NCBI RefSeq assembly: GCF_900114465.1
Contig: NZ_FOTD01000012.1
Span: 1 to 64,000 of the forward strand
DNA from: Trichococcus palustris
GTDB lineage: Bacteria; Bacillota; Bacilli; Lactobacillales; Aerococcaceae
DNA length: 64,000 nucleotides
Direction: 5' to 3'
Under the pieces are notes generated by a model that had not been told where the DNA came from, ran no database searches, and saw nothing but the letters and a program-made list of their open reading frames with translations. Shown piece by piece: positions 8,408 through 16,165 of the stretch (position 1 is its first letter; every line of letters begins with the position of its first letter). The position numbers and the translations under genes were made by a program.

Positions 8408-8851
8408 ATGGATAAAGCCAATGTATTGAATCTAGAAACAGAGCTGCAATTTGAAAAATTTACACATGCGCTAGGATTGGAAATTGCGCAAAGTATCGTT
8501 GAGAAAGTGAAAAAAAGATACGTGAAGACGGTAGGCATAAGAATTGTGCACAATGATCTGTTGATTCTGCATTATTTGATGGACGGAAGAAAAGAGAGCC
8601 CTTGGCTGAACCGAAAAGAAAAGACGGTGTTGGAGAGCGGCCACAGTTCGCTGTATGTTTTTCTATCTTCGGATGAAGTGCCGGAATATAAAGAGTGGGA
8701 GAGCGATGAAGCATATGCCATCTGCGGAGGCGGATTCCCGATCATCGAGAATGGTCAAGTCACAGGTGCTATTTGCGTTTCCGGGTTGGAGCATCTCGAT
8801 GATCACACATTGATCGTCGAATCGATAGAAGAAGTGTTGGCAAGTGCCTGA
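8408..8851 (+). CDS. UPF0303 / GlcG-HbpS-like protein
   Basis: A 147-aa protein of the UPF0303 group within the haem-degrading-domain superfamily (GlcG/HbpS fold). Visible are the N-terminal helix LETELQFEKFTHALGLEIAQ, a central beta region, and the glycine-rich GGGFPI followed by GQVTGAICVSGL. The biochemical role of these small proteins is unsettled. They often sit beside sugar or polyol catabolic genes, as here. ATG 8408 is preferred over GTG 8402 because GGAAGGG is 9 bases from the former and too close to the latter. Confidence 0.8.
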   Translation: MDKANVLNLETELQFEKFTHALGLEIAQSIVEKVKKRYVKTVGIRIVHNDLLILHYLMDGRKESPWLNRKEKTVLESGHSSLYVFLSSDEVPEYKEWESDEAYAICGGGFPIIENGQVTGAICVSGLEHLDDHTLIVESIEEVLASA

Positions 8852-8903
8852 TGGAAGCCGCAAGCATTCTCTGTAAAAGATAAAGAACGGGGGCAAATGG
8901 AAT

Positions 8904-9806
8904 ATGAAAGTTGGCGTCATCGGAATCGGGAACATTGCGCAGAAAGCGTATTTGCCTGTCATGGCAGAAATGCGGGATGCTGTGGAGTGGCATCTCTGCT
9001 CCCGGAACAGGGAAAGGCTGGAAATAGTCGGAAAGAAATACGGTTTCGAACAGCTGTATACAGATGTTGATGAGTGGATGGACAGCGGCATCGAGGCTGC
9101 TTTTGTGCATGTGGCGACGGCCGCCCACGGGAAAGTAATCCGTAATTTGTTGGAACGGGGAATCTCGGTCTATGTAGACAAACCAATCAGCGACGACCTG
9201 AACGAAGTGAGACAGCTGATCGAACTGGCGGACGCGAAGGATTTGATGCTGACAACGGGATTCAATCGCCGCTTTGCGCCGATGATCAGTCAATTGAAGG
9301 GGATACCCGACAAAAATATGATCTTCATCCGGAAGGACCGGATCAACTTGGCTGAGCCAGTCCGTCATGCTGTTTATGATTTGTTCCTGCACATCGCAGA
9401 TGCCGCGCTGTATTTACTGGATGAAGAGATCCTCTCGGTGCAATCGAAGATCATCGAAAAGGACGGCAATCTGAAGCGGATCTGGATGCAGCTGGAAACG
9501 AATACGACCAGCTGTTTTGTTTCGATGAACTATGAAGCGGGCGCCAATCAGGAAGTGATGGAGGTCCAGAGCCCGGATGGTATTGTGCGGGTCGTGGATT
9601 TGGCCGACATGACCATCCAGAAACAGGATGCGACCCAGCTTGCCGGTTTTGGCGACTGGGAAGGGACGTTGCGCAAACGCGGCTTCGAACCGCTGATCCG
9701 TGATTTTATCGAGGGAGTCGCGCAGAAGGAAAATCCCGTCTCTACCGATTCTACTTATCTGAGCCATTCCCTCTGCGAGAAAATCCTGCATGACAACGGA
9801 TATTGA
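8904..9806 (+). CDS. Gfo/Idh/MocA family oxidoreductase (sugar cluster 3)
   Basis: A 300-aa protein with Rossmann motif GVIGIGNIAQKAYLP. A DKP variant of the usual EKP signature (VYVDKPISDD) keeps the catalytic-type Lys. The shorter C-terminal domain has FLHIADAALYLL, in which a His lies at the conserved position. It starts 52 bp after the UPF0303 gene with GGGGG upstream. It resembles virulence-factor MviM-type members more than inositol dehydrogenases. It is probably part of the same sugar-processing system. Substrate unknown. Confidence 0.85.
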   Translation: MKVGVIGIGNIAQKAYLPVMAEMRDAVEWHLCSRNRERLEIVGKKYGFEQLYTDVDEWMDSGIEAAFVHVATAAHGKVIRNLLERGISVYVDKPISDDLNEVRQLIELADAKDLMLTTGFNRRFAPMISQLKGIPDKNMIFIRKDRINLAEPVRHAVYDLFLHIADAALYLLDEEILSVQSKIIEKDGNLKRIWMQLETNTTSCFVSMNYEAGANQEVMEVQSPDGIVRVVDLADMTIQKQDATQLAGFGDWEGTLRKRGFEPLIRDFIEGVAQKENPVSTDSTYLSHSLCEKILHDNGY

Positions 9807-9854
9807 TAATTTTTCCGCTGTAAATATAGAAGGGTGATCTGCTCTCTTAATAAC

Positions 9855-9903
9855 TAAAAAAAAATAAAAATGCTCGCTGTAGAATGGAAATTACAGCGGG
9901 CAT
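9855..9903 (-). terminator. Terminator of the cupin operon (minus strand)
   Basis: TGCTCGCTGTA (9871-9881) pairs with TACAGCGGGCA (9892-9902). On the minus strand it is followed by a long T-rich tract (A-run at 9856-9870 on the plus strand). It also lies downstream of the convergent Gfo/Idh gene. Confidence 0.75.
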
Positions 9904-9916
9904 ATCGTCGTTTTCT

Positions 9917-10330
9917 CTATTGCTGAAGGTTATCATACAACTCATCCGAAACGGGTTCCAGCCATTCGGGCGTGCCGGCAGTAATCGCGACATGCTCAAA
10001 CCAACTGTCTTTGGCGGCACCGTGCCAATGTTTTACACCATCATGCGTAACGATGACATCGCCCGGTTCCAAATGTTGGGCAGGCTTGCCGTCTTCCTGA
10101 TACCAACCTTCTCCGCCTGTGACCAATAGGATTTGATAGCCGTTACGATGGATATGCCAGTTGTTGCGGCAGCCGGTTTCGAAGGTTACGTTACCAACCC
10201 CAACGTTCACTTCGGGATCAGCCACCAGTGATTTCAGATAGCTTTGACCGACAAAGTATTGTGCGTAAGCTGTATTCTTTTCCCCAACCGGGAAAATGAC
10301 GCCATTTTTTACTTCTTCGTTTTTGGACAT
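9917..10330 (-). CDS. Cupin-domain protein
   Basis: A 137-aa single-domain cupin. Motif 1 is NNWHIHRNGYQILLVTGGEGWY and motif 2 is HLEPGDVIVTHDGVKHWHGAA, which supplies the usual metal-binding His/Glu set. These small cupins are often encoded with carboxymuconolactone-decarboxylase-like proteins, as here (19 bp after that gene). The start at 10330 is fixed by AGGAGGAAG. An in-frame extension further upstream runs into the neighbouring gene and lacks a ribosome site. Role not established, possibly stress or quinone/aldehyde metabolism. Expression is probably controlled by the divergent MerR protein. Confidence 0.87.
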   Translation of the reverse strand: MSKNEEVKNGVIFPVGEKNTAYAQYFVGQSYLKSLVADPEVNVGVGNVTFETGCRNNWHIHRNGYQILLVTGGEGWYQEDGKPAQHLEPGDVIVTHDGVKHWHGAAKDSWFEHVAITAGTPEWLEPVSDELYDNLQQ

Positions 10331-10349
10331 AAATTCTTCCTCCTGTAAT

Positions 10350-10667
10350 TTAATCTTTGTATATTTCTTTGGCGATGTTGAAGGCCGACCATGCTTTTGG
10401 CCATCCGACATAGAAGGCAAGCTGGGTGATGATTTCGGCAACTTCCTCCTTGGTCACGCCGTTTTCCTTCGCCTTGTTCAAATGGAACGGGAGCTGCTCG
10501 AAGTTTCCGCCTGTGATCAATGCCGTAACGGTGACGATGGAACGATCGCGTGGAGAAAATTCTTTTTCCCGTGACCACACTTCTCCAAACAAGACATCAT
10601 CATTTAGCTCGGCGAATTTGGGTGCAAAATCCCCTAAGGCATCTCTGCCCGCTGTTACTTTTGCCAT
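10350..10667 (-). CDS. Carboxymuconolactone decarboxylase family protein
   Basis: A 105-aa CMD-family (AhpD-like fold) protein with the typical sequence SPRDRSIVTVTALITGGNFEQLPFHLNKAKENGVTKEEVAEIITQLAFYVGWPKAWSA-. The redox CxxC/CxxxH pair of AhpD is absent (LPFH instead of CxxxH), so it is closer to non-peroxidase CMD proteins. First gene of a minus-strand pair with the cupin. Its promoter has the 19-bp spacer typical of MerR control. Physiological substrate unknown. Confidence 0.88.
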   Translation of the reverse strand: MAKVTAGRDALGDFAPKFAELNDDVLFGEVWSREKEFSPRDRSIVTVTALITGGNFEQLPFHLNKAKENGVTKEEVAEIITQLAFYVGWPKAWSAFNIAKEIYKD

Positions 10668-10697
10668 ATAATCATCCTCCTTTTCTATTATGATTAC

Positions 10698-10728
10698 ATC
10701 ATACGACTTGAAGTGTACTTTAAGTCAA
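10698..10728 (-). promoter_or_regulatory. MerR-type 19-bp-spacer promoter for CMD-cupin operon
   Basis: Reading the minus strand, TTGACT (10723-10728) and TATGAT (10698-10703) are separated by exactly 19 bp. That spacer contains the imperfect dyad CTTAAAGTACACTTCAAG. Over-long spacers with a central dyad are the mark of MerR-activated promoters. The merR gene starts 80 bp away, in the opposite direction. Confidence 0.75.
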
Positions 10729-10807
10729 GGCAGAGGTCTGAAATTTTTTGTGCTTCATCTAAAAGAACCTGTGCTATAGTAGCTGTATAAAATGGAGGTG
10801 GGATTTC

Positions 10808-11221
10808 ATGCCCTATTCAATTGGAGAATTTTCGAAAATAATCGGCATCCCGACGTCTACGCTTCGCTACTATGAGAATGAAGGTCTGCTGAAGCCGGAC
10901 CGTGATGAAAATAACTTGCGCGTCTATACAGACGATGACATCGGATGGACAACATTCCTTTTGCATCTGAAAGGCACGGGCATGTCGATGGCGGAACTGA
11001 AACAATACACCGCGTGGCGTGCGGAAGGGGATGCGACGATGCAGGCGCGGATGGATCTGCTGGAGAAGAGGCATCAGCTTTTGCAAGAGAATATCCAGGC
11101 ATTGATCCAGAACCTTGATGTGCTTGAAAGGAAAATCAATTTCTATGAAAATCGCCTAAAAGGGAAGAAATATGCCTTCGCCTTCAAATCGGACCAAGAA
11201 AAGAATAGTAGCGAAGAATAA
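10808..11221 (+). CDS. MerR family transcriptional regulator
   Basis: A 137-aa regulator with winged HTH YSIGEFSKIIGIPTSTLRYYENEGLL at the N-terminus and a long dimerising helix (about 70-120). There is no cysteine-rich metal loop. The C-terminus resembles redox/aldehyde or stress-responsive YfmP/AdhR-like members that need no metal. It is divergent from the CMD-cupin operon and probably activates it by untwisting the 19-bp-spacer promoter. Its own promoter has TGC-TATAGT near 10779. GGAGGTGG precedes the start. Confidence 0.92.
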   Translation: MPYSIGEFSKIIGIPTSTLRYYENEGLLKPDRDENNLRVYTDDDIGWTTFLLHLKGTGMSMAELKQYTAWRAEGDATMQARMDLLEKRHQLLQENIQALIQNLDVLERKINFYENRLKGKKYAFAFKSDQEKNSSEE

Positions 11222-11247
11222 GCTTGCTGATTGGCAGGCTTATTTTT
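11219..11247 (+). terminator. Terminator after merR
   Basis: AAGCTTGC pairs with GCAGGCTT (one G-U) and is followed by ATTTTT. It separates merR from the next MerR-type promoter. Confidence 0.55.
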
Positions 11248-11252
11248 CCCCC

Positions 11253-11283
11253 TTGACTTAACCTTAACGTTAAGTTGTATGCT
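11253..11283 (+). promoter_or_regulatory. Second MerR-type 19-bp-spacer promoter (DUF3737 operon)
   Basis: TTGACT (11253-11258) and TATGCT (11278-11283) are 19 bp apart. The spacer holds the dyad AACCTTAACGTTAAGTT centred on ACGT. The dyad differs from the one upstream of the CMD gene, so a different MerR paralogue, or relaxed recognition by the neighbouring one, may be involved. Confidence 0.75.
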
Positions 11284-11311
11284 GAGAATGCATAAGAAAG
11301 GGGTAACAAAT

Positions 11312-12175
11312 ATGAAACAGATCAATCAAGGTTTATTCACGGGCGAACGTGCCTTATTCAAAGCGAGAGATCTAAAGATCAGCAATTCCGTTTTTGCGGA
11401 TGGGGAGTCTCCCTTAAAGGAAAGCAGCGACATCTTGCTCGACAACGCTATCTTTCGTTGGAAATATCCGTTGTGGTATTCGAGGAACATTACGGCAAAC
11501 AACATCACGTTGGTGGACACGGCGCGCTCCGGCATTTGGTATACCCATGATATAACGATCACGGACAGTATGATCCAAGCGCCGAAGACATTCAGAAGAG
11601 CCAGCGATATTTCTTTGGAACGTGTGGAATTACCCAATGCGCAAGAAACTTTCTGGAACTGCAAAAATATAACGCTGAAACAGGTAAACGCAGCGGGCGA
11701 CTATTTTGCCATGAACAGTGAAAACATCAGCATCGAAGATTTTTCCCTATCGGGCAATTATGCTTTTGATGGTGCGAAGAATATAGAAGTCAAAAATGCT
11801 AAATTGATCTCAAAGGATGCTTTCTGGAACTGCGAGAACGTGGTCGTAAGGGATTCGACGATCATCGGCGAATATCTGGGCTGGAATTCCAAAAATATCA
11901 CCTTCATCGACTGTATCATCGAGAGCAATCAAGGCATGTGTTACATGGAAGATTTGAAGATGGAAAATTGCACGATCATCAATACGGACTTGGCGTTTGA
12001 ATACTCGACGGTCGACGTTCAAGCAACCACAACCATAGACAGCATCAAAAATCCGATCAGCGGCACGATAACGGCTGCAGGTGTAGGCGAATGGATTTTG
12101 GATGATCCCGAAATCGCTGCCGATAAAACGAAATTTCATCTAGCGGAGGAACCGGAATATGCCATTCGATTTTGA
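11312..12175 (+). CDS. DUF3737 family right-handed beta-helix protein
   Basis: A 287-aa cytoplasmic protein made of repeating short strands (ITANNITLVDT, ISLERVELPNA, ITLKQVNAAGD, IEVKNAKLISKD, VVVRDSTIIGE), the pattern of a pentapeptide/pectate-lyase-like beta-helix. No catalytic function is established for DUF3737. ATG 11312 follows AAAGGGG. An upstream in-frame reading from 11231 would run through the promoter and is rejected. The 3' end overlaps the PatB-type gene by 17 bases, showing translational coupling. Expression is expected to depend on a MerR activator. Confidence 0.85.
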   Translation: MKQINQGLFTGERALFKARDLKISNSVFADGESPLKESSDILLDNAIFRWKYPLWYSRNITANNITLVDTARSGIWYTHDITITDSMIQAPKTFRRASDISLERVELPNAQETFWNCKNITLKQVNAAGDYFAMNSENISIEDFSLSGNYAFDGAKNIEVKNAKLISKDAFWNCENVVVRDSTIIGEYLGWNSKNITFIDCIIESNQGMCYMEDLKMENCTIINTDLAFEYSTVDVQATTTIDSIKNPISGTITAAGVGEWILDDPEIAADKTKFHLAEEPEYAIRF

Positions 12176-13334
12176 CCAGATCATCGACAGAAGGAACACA
12201 AACTCTTACAAGTGGGATGTCAAAGCGGATGAATTGCCGATGTGGGTAGCGGACATGGATTTTCAGACGGCACCTGCTATCGTAAGGACCATTGAGGAGC
12301 GGCTAAAACAAGGCACTTTCGGCTACAATACCGTCCCTGAGAGTTTTCAGGAGAGCATCATCCGGTGGTGGCAAACGCGGCACCAGTTTACGATGAAAAA
12401 GGAATGGATACTCTATTGCACGGGTGTCGTTCCGGCCATTTCTTCAATTGTGCGCAAAATGACGGAGATAGGCGACAATGTTGTCGTCTTATCGCCTGTA
12501 TATAACATTTTTTATAACTCCATCTTAAACAACCAAAGGAACGTATTGGCAAGTGAATTGCGTTATGAAGAGGGCGCTTATGCCATCGACTACGAAGACT
12601 TGGAAGAAAAAATGGCTCGCAGTACAACCTCGCTGTTCATTTTTTGCAATCCTCATAATCCGATCGGAAAAGTGTGGGACCGGCAAGCGCTGGAGCGGAT
12701 AGCCGATTTGTGCATCAAGCATAACGTTCTGATAGTAAGCGACGAAATCCATTGTGATTTGACGCATAGTGGCCACACCTATACGCCATTTGCATCCATT
12801 TCCGAGGAAATAGCTGACCAAACGATCACTTGCCTTGCGCCGACAAAAGCGTTCAATATCGCCGGGCTGCAAACAGCGGCTATCGTCATCCCGAACCCGG
12901 AAATCAGAAAGCTTGTGGACAGGGGGATCAACACGGACGAGGTCGCAGAACCGAATACTTTTGCGATCCAAGCGGCTGAAGCGGCTTTTAACGAGGGGGA
13001 AGAATGGCTGGAGGAACTACGCGGCTATTTGGAGCGAAACAGAAAAGCATTGACGGAAATATTGGAGCGGTTTGTGCCGGAAGTCAGTGTCGTGCAGGCA
13101 GAGGCGACTTATTTAGCCTGGATCGATTGTACAGCAATCACAAGCGACACAAAAAAATTATGTGCGTTCATCAGAGAGAAGACCGGGCTGTACTTATCTG
13201 AAGGGGATATTTTCGGCGGAAACGGAGCCCGTTTTGTCCGCTGGAATTATGCTTGTCCCAAAGCGCTCCTGGATGACGGCATCCAGAGATTCGTCAAAGG
13301 GGTTGCGTTGTACAAAAAAGAGGGAGCCCGATGA
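12159..13334 (+). CDS. PatB/MalY-type PLP-dependent C-S lyase or aminotransferase
   Basis: A 391-aa fold-type I PLP enzyme. It has the family signature MWVADMDFQTAPAIV, a glycine/aromatic cofactor site and the Schiff-base lysine in LAPTKAFNIAGLQTA. FCNPHNPIGKVW and FVRWNYACP are also typical of cystathionine beta-lyase MalY/PatB. It cleaves cystathionine or cysteine conjugates to pyruvate, ammonia and a thiol in the cytoplasm. It starts inside the end of the DUF3737 gene, preceded by GAGGAACCGG. Exact substrate is open. Sulphur amino-acid metabolism is most likely. Confidence 0.92.
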   Translation: MPFDFDQIIDRRNTNSYKWDVKADELPMWVADMDFQTAPAIVRTIEERLKQGTFGYNTVPESFQESIIRWWQTRHQFTMKKEWILYCTGVVPAISSIVRKMTEIGDNVVVLSPVYNIFYNSILNNQRNVLASELRYEEGAYAIDYEDLEEKMARSTTSLFIFCNPHNPIGKVWDRQALERIADLCIKHNVLIVSDEIHCDLTHSGHTYTPFASISEEIADQTITCLAPTKAFNIAGLQTAAIVIPNPEIRKLVDRGINTDEVAEPNTFAIQAAEAAFNEGEEWLEELRGYLERNRKALTEILERFVPEVSVVQAEATYLAWIDCTAITSDTKKLCAFIREKTGLYLSEGDIFGGNGARFVRWNYACPKALLDDGIQRFVKGVALYKKEGAR

Positions 13335-13394
13335 CATGGATGCATCGGACAGTATCCAGTCCCCACAAAACGAAGAAGAAAGGGATGAACATAT

Positions 13395-13748
13395 ATGAAA
13401 GCAGACATGAGAATAAAGTCTGACGTCTATTCGATTACCTTGAACAACACAAAAGCCGCCAAAGATTTTGCGGCTATGATGCCCATCACGTTAACTTTGG
13501 AGGACTACGCGGGCTCTGAGAAAATCAGCGATTTACCTTCAAGGCTTGATAGGAGCGATTCGCCGGCCGGCACCGATGCGAAGAAAGGGGACATCGCCTA
13601 CTATGCACCATGGGGAAATATAGCTTTATTCTATGGGGATGCAAGGTTTGCCCATGGATTAGTAGCACTAGGGAAAATAGATGAAGGAAGCAAAATGCTG
13701 TCTTTATACGGCAATCGCTTCGAGGCGACATTTGAGATTTCTGAATAG
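13395..13748 (+). CDS. Cyclophilin-like fold protein
   Basis: A 117-aa protein of the cyclophilin-like beta-barrel group (PF18050-type), with SITLNNTKAAKDFAAMMPITLTLEDYAGSEKISDLP, GDIAYYAPWGNIALFYGD and a C-terminal LVALGKIDEG. These proteins lack proline-isomerase residues, and their function is unknown. It lies 60 bp after the PatB-type gene and is probably the last gene of the MerR-controlled operon. AAAGGGATG sits about 11 bases upstream of the start. Confidence 0.82.
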   Translation: MKADMRIKSDVYSITLNNTKAAKDFAAMMPITLTLEDYAGSEKISDLPSRLDRSDSPAGTDAKKGDIAYYAPWGNIALFYGDARFAHGLVALGKIDEGSKMLSLYGNRFEATFEISE

Positions 13749-13852
13749 AAACATATCAAATTATGAATGAAATCGATGATTGCTTGAAAAGAAATTGATC
13801 AGAAACGGACAGGGAAGTTCCTGAGGCACCCTATCAAGAAAAGCATGCAAAA

Positions 13853-13893
13853 AAAGAGGCACAATCGAAGTGAACCTTCGATTGTGCCTCTTT
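13853..13893. terminator. Bidirectional terminator between cyclophilin-like gene and tRNA-Val
   Basis: AAAGAGGCACAATCGAAG pairs with CTTCGATTGTGCCTCTTT across a TGAAC-type loop, flanked by an A-run on the left and T residues on the right. It serves the plus-strand operon and the minus-strand tRNA. Confidence 0.85.
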
Positions 13894-13904
13894 GTAAGTT
13901 ATGA

Positions 13905-13976
13905 TGGTCCCTACTGGGATTGAACCAGCGACCCCTACCATGTCAAGGTAGTGCTCTCCCGCTGAGCTAAGGAACC
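13905..13976 (-). tRNA. tRNA-Val (GAC)
   Basis: On the minus strand a complete 72-nt cloverleaf can be drawn. The acceptor is GGTTCCT with AGGGACC and discriminator A. There is a GCTC D-stem, an anticodon stem CTACC/GGTAG with loop TTGACAT (anticodon GAC, Val), and a T-arm GCTGG-TTCAATC-CCAGT. CCA is not encoded. An extended -10, TGC-TATAAT, lies about 35 bp upstream (ATTATA at 14010-14015 on the plus strand). No integrase or duplicated tRNA end was seen. Confidence 0.95.
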
Positions 13977-14248
13977 GGGGAAATGTAACACGTCATGTGC
14001 GTATATTTTATTATAGCACAAATTTCGGACAAGTGAAGAGGGAATAGAAAAAAATCAATAAAAGGAGCGGAAAATAGATCAGAACCGGTCTCTTATGCAA
14101 CGAGGAACAGCCATAAGGCACAAGCAAAGAGGGTGCGCACAAGGGCTGATGTTCCTTGTCCGCGGAATCTCCGATAAAGCATGCAATCCAGGCATGAAAC
14201 GGTTATACTGGAAAAGGATAAGCAAATAGGAAAGTTTTGGAGGTTGCT

Positions 14249-14773
14249 ATGGATAATAATGATATATTAATCCGTCTGCGCTATGCGCTGGACATCAAGG
14301 ATGCGGATATGGTCGAAGTCTTCCGCCTCGGCGGGGTCGAAACGACGAAGGAAGAAGTCCAAAAAATGCTGTTGAACCCGAAGAAGAGCGGCGCAACGGA
14401 AAAGGATGACGAGGAGTTCTCGGACAATGTGGATCGGCTTGTCTGCGATAATCACAAACTGGAATCCTTCCTGAACGGGCTCATCACTTCCCAACGAGGA
14501 AAACCGGAACCTAAGCCAGGCGAAGCGGAAACAAAGCCGGCAATGGTTCTGAACGAGGGGAACGTCAATAACATCCTACTGAAAAAAGTGAAGATCGCTC
14601 TCTCGCTTACAAGCGAGGACATGCTTGGAATTCTGGAATCGGCCGGTGTCACGATCTCAAAAAGCGAGTTGAGTGCCGTTTTGCGGAAAGAAGGGCAACG
14701 GAATTACAAACAATGCGGGGATCGCTATGCGAGGAACTTCCTGAAGGGTTTGGCGATGCGCTACCGGGGCTGA
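14249..14773 (+). CDS. DUF1456 (YehS-like) family protein
   Basis: A 174-aa cytoplasmic protein made of two related DUF1456 modules (about 1-65 and 100-165). Each begins with a helix such as NDILIRLRYALDIKDADMVEVFRLGG or NNILLKKVKIALSLTSEDMLGILESAG. They are joined by a Pro/Glu-rich linker (GKPEPKPGEAETKP). Function unknown. ATG 14249 follows TTGGAGG with 6-base spacing. The gene is monocistronic with a strong terminator. Confidence 0.88.
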   Translation: MDNNDILIRLRYALDIKDADMVEVFRLGGVETTKEEVQKMLLNPKKSGATEKDDEEFSDNVDRLVCDNHKLESFLNGLITSQRGKPEPKPGEAETKPAMVLNEGNVNNILLKKVKIALSLTSEDMLGILESAGVTISKSELSAVLRKEGQRNYKQCGDRYARNFLKGLAMRYRG

Positions 14774-14796
14774 TAATTAAATAGCTTCAGAACGAA

Positions 14797-14852
14797 GAAG
14801 GAGAGCCAGCAATCATGGAAATGACTGCTGGCTCTCCTTCTGTTTTTGTTTT
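14797..14852 (+). terminator. Terminator after DUF1456 gene
   Basis: A perfect 15-bp stem GAAGGAGAGCCAGCA (14797-14811) with TGCTGGCTCTCCTTC (14826-14840), followed by TGTTTTTGTTTT. Confidence 0.85.
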
Positions 14853-14891
14853 CTTCAGCCTAGTAACGATTGGACGAAATCGGCTGACAGC

Positions 14892-15818
14892 TTACGGATT
14901 CATGCTCATCCAGCTGTCCAGATGATGGATGCCGATGCCGCTGAATGCGCGGTTTTTACTGAAGTATTGTCTGACGAGGTTTAATTCATTGTACATGTAG
15001 GTGCTGCCTTCTTCGAAGAAGGTTACATAAGTCGGATCACCAACGTTTTCCGTTTCCACAGCAATGGTTGCACTGGCATTGTATTGCTTAGCCAAAGTCA
15101 TTTCCGCTGCAGCGAGTTGATTGATGCCGTTGGCTCCGGCGGCGGTATCCCTGTATGCCATGATGGTCACAGTCTTGATGTTATTGAAGATCCATGCGGC
15201 AAGATTTCCTGTTCCGTATCCTGTGCTGTAAGAGACTTCGTTAAACCAGAAGGGAATATCGATACCCAAATTCAAGGACAAGTTGCTGGCGGCATTTTTC
15301 GCATTCAACAAGAAATCCTGATAGCGGTTCAATACGGCATTTGGATCAGTGTTGTATCCGGTGCTATAGTGATAGGGCTCTACATCAAGATGGATTCCCT
15401 TGAACTGGGCCGCGACGGCAGAGTTGGCCTGATAATCCGCAACCCAAGCGAAGAAGGCGTCCTGATACACGCCACCATTTTCCATAACCCAATCCGGAGA
15501 TCCGTCCAAGGCATGAACAGCAATGTTGTTGGCGGATGCTCTGCTGATGAAATCCTGGTAATAGGAATAGTCCAGATTGTAATTGACCTGCAAATAAACG
15601 GTGGTGACATGGTTATTTACCAAGAATGTGAGGATGTTATCCGAATTGTAAGTGATTTCGTTCGTATCCCAAAGCCAAGTAGAATACCCTTGAGGACTTG
15701 TACTTGTAGCGGCGCTGCTATTTTTGTTGGATGCGGCCTGTGCAATACTTGTTGGCGTAAAGAGAAGTGCGATGAACAGAATGATCAGGATAAGTTTCAT
15801 TGATTTCATTGGCTTCAT
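14892..15818 (-). CDS. Secreted GH18-like TIM-barrel protein
   Basis: A 308-aa exported protein. A signal peptide (about 1-28, LILIILFIALLFTPTSIAQA-A) is followed by a single barrel-like domain. GIHLDVEPYHY resembles the DxxDxE strand of GH18-type hydrolases, and VTIMAYRDTA resembles their MAYD strand. Only part of the canonical acid motif (D-x-E) is present. I infer a carbohydrate-active or amidase-like role at the cell surface, and no close family can be named. GAGGT lies 8 bases before the start. It faces away from the polysaccharide genes beginning at 16166. Confidence 0.7.
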   Translation of the reverse strand: MKPMKSMKLILIILFIALLFTPTSIAQAASNKNSSAATSTSPQGYSTWLWDTNEITYNSDNILTFLVNNHVTTVYLQVNYNLDYSYYQDFISRASANNIAVHALDGSPDWVMENGGVYQDAFFAWVADYQANSAVAAQFKGIHLDVEPYHYSTGYNTDPNAVLNRYQDFLLNAKNAASNLSLNLGIDIPFWFNEVSYSTGYGTGNLAAWIFNNIKTVTIMAYRDTAAGANGINQLAAAEMTLAKQYNASATIAVETENVGDPTYVTFFEEGSTYMYNELNLVRQYFSKNRAFSGIGIHHLDSWMSMNP

Positions 15819-16165
15819 GCGTCATACCTCATATTCATATTTTTTTATTTATTATACCATTGTTAGCGAAATCAAAATAGAGACAATATAGCTTTTTTAT
15901 AGAAAATTTTTCTTCGGTCCGCCCAGTTTTTTCGAAGCCTATCTTTCTGTGGGCAGCATGTCCTGTCATTTAAACAGCTCATTTGGGAAACCTTAAAATA
16001 TTTTGAGAAGCCAATTATTTATCCAATGGGAAAATAATTGGTTATTTCGAATTACGTGTATTGAAATTCATTTTAATAATGATAAGATAACTATCGTATT
16101 ATTAAAATGAATCAAAAAGTTTAGAACATATTGTTCAAGGCCTTTTTGTTTCGAGGGGAAATAAG
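15819..16165. other. Intergenic region with two large inverted repeats
   Basis: No gene is seen here. The region holds CCAATTATTT/AAATAATTGG around 16013-16042, and a perfect 14-bp inverted repeat TTCATTTTAATAAT (16067-16080) with ATTATTAAAATGAA (16098-16111). An attenuator-like hairpin follows (AAAAAG...CTTTTTG, 16114-16147) with GAACATATTGTTC inside. The last lies directly upstream of the ribosome site GAGGGGAAA of the next gene. Confidence 0.6.

Noticed and set aside
13905-13976. tRNA-Val as an integration site of a genomic island
   Set aside because: No integrase gene or repeated tRNA 3' end nearby.
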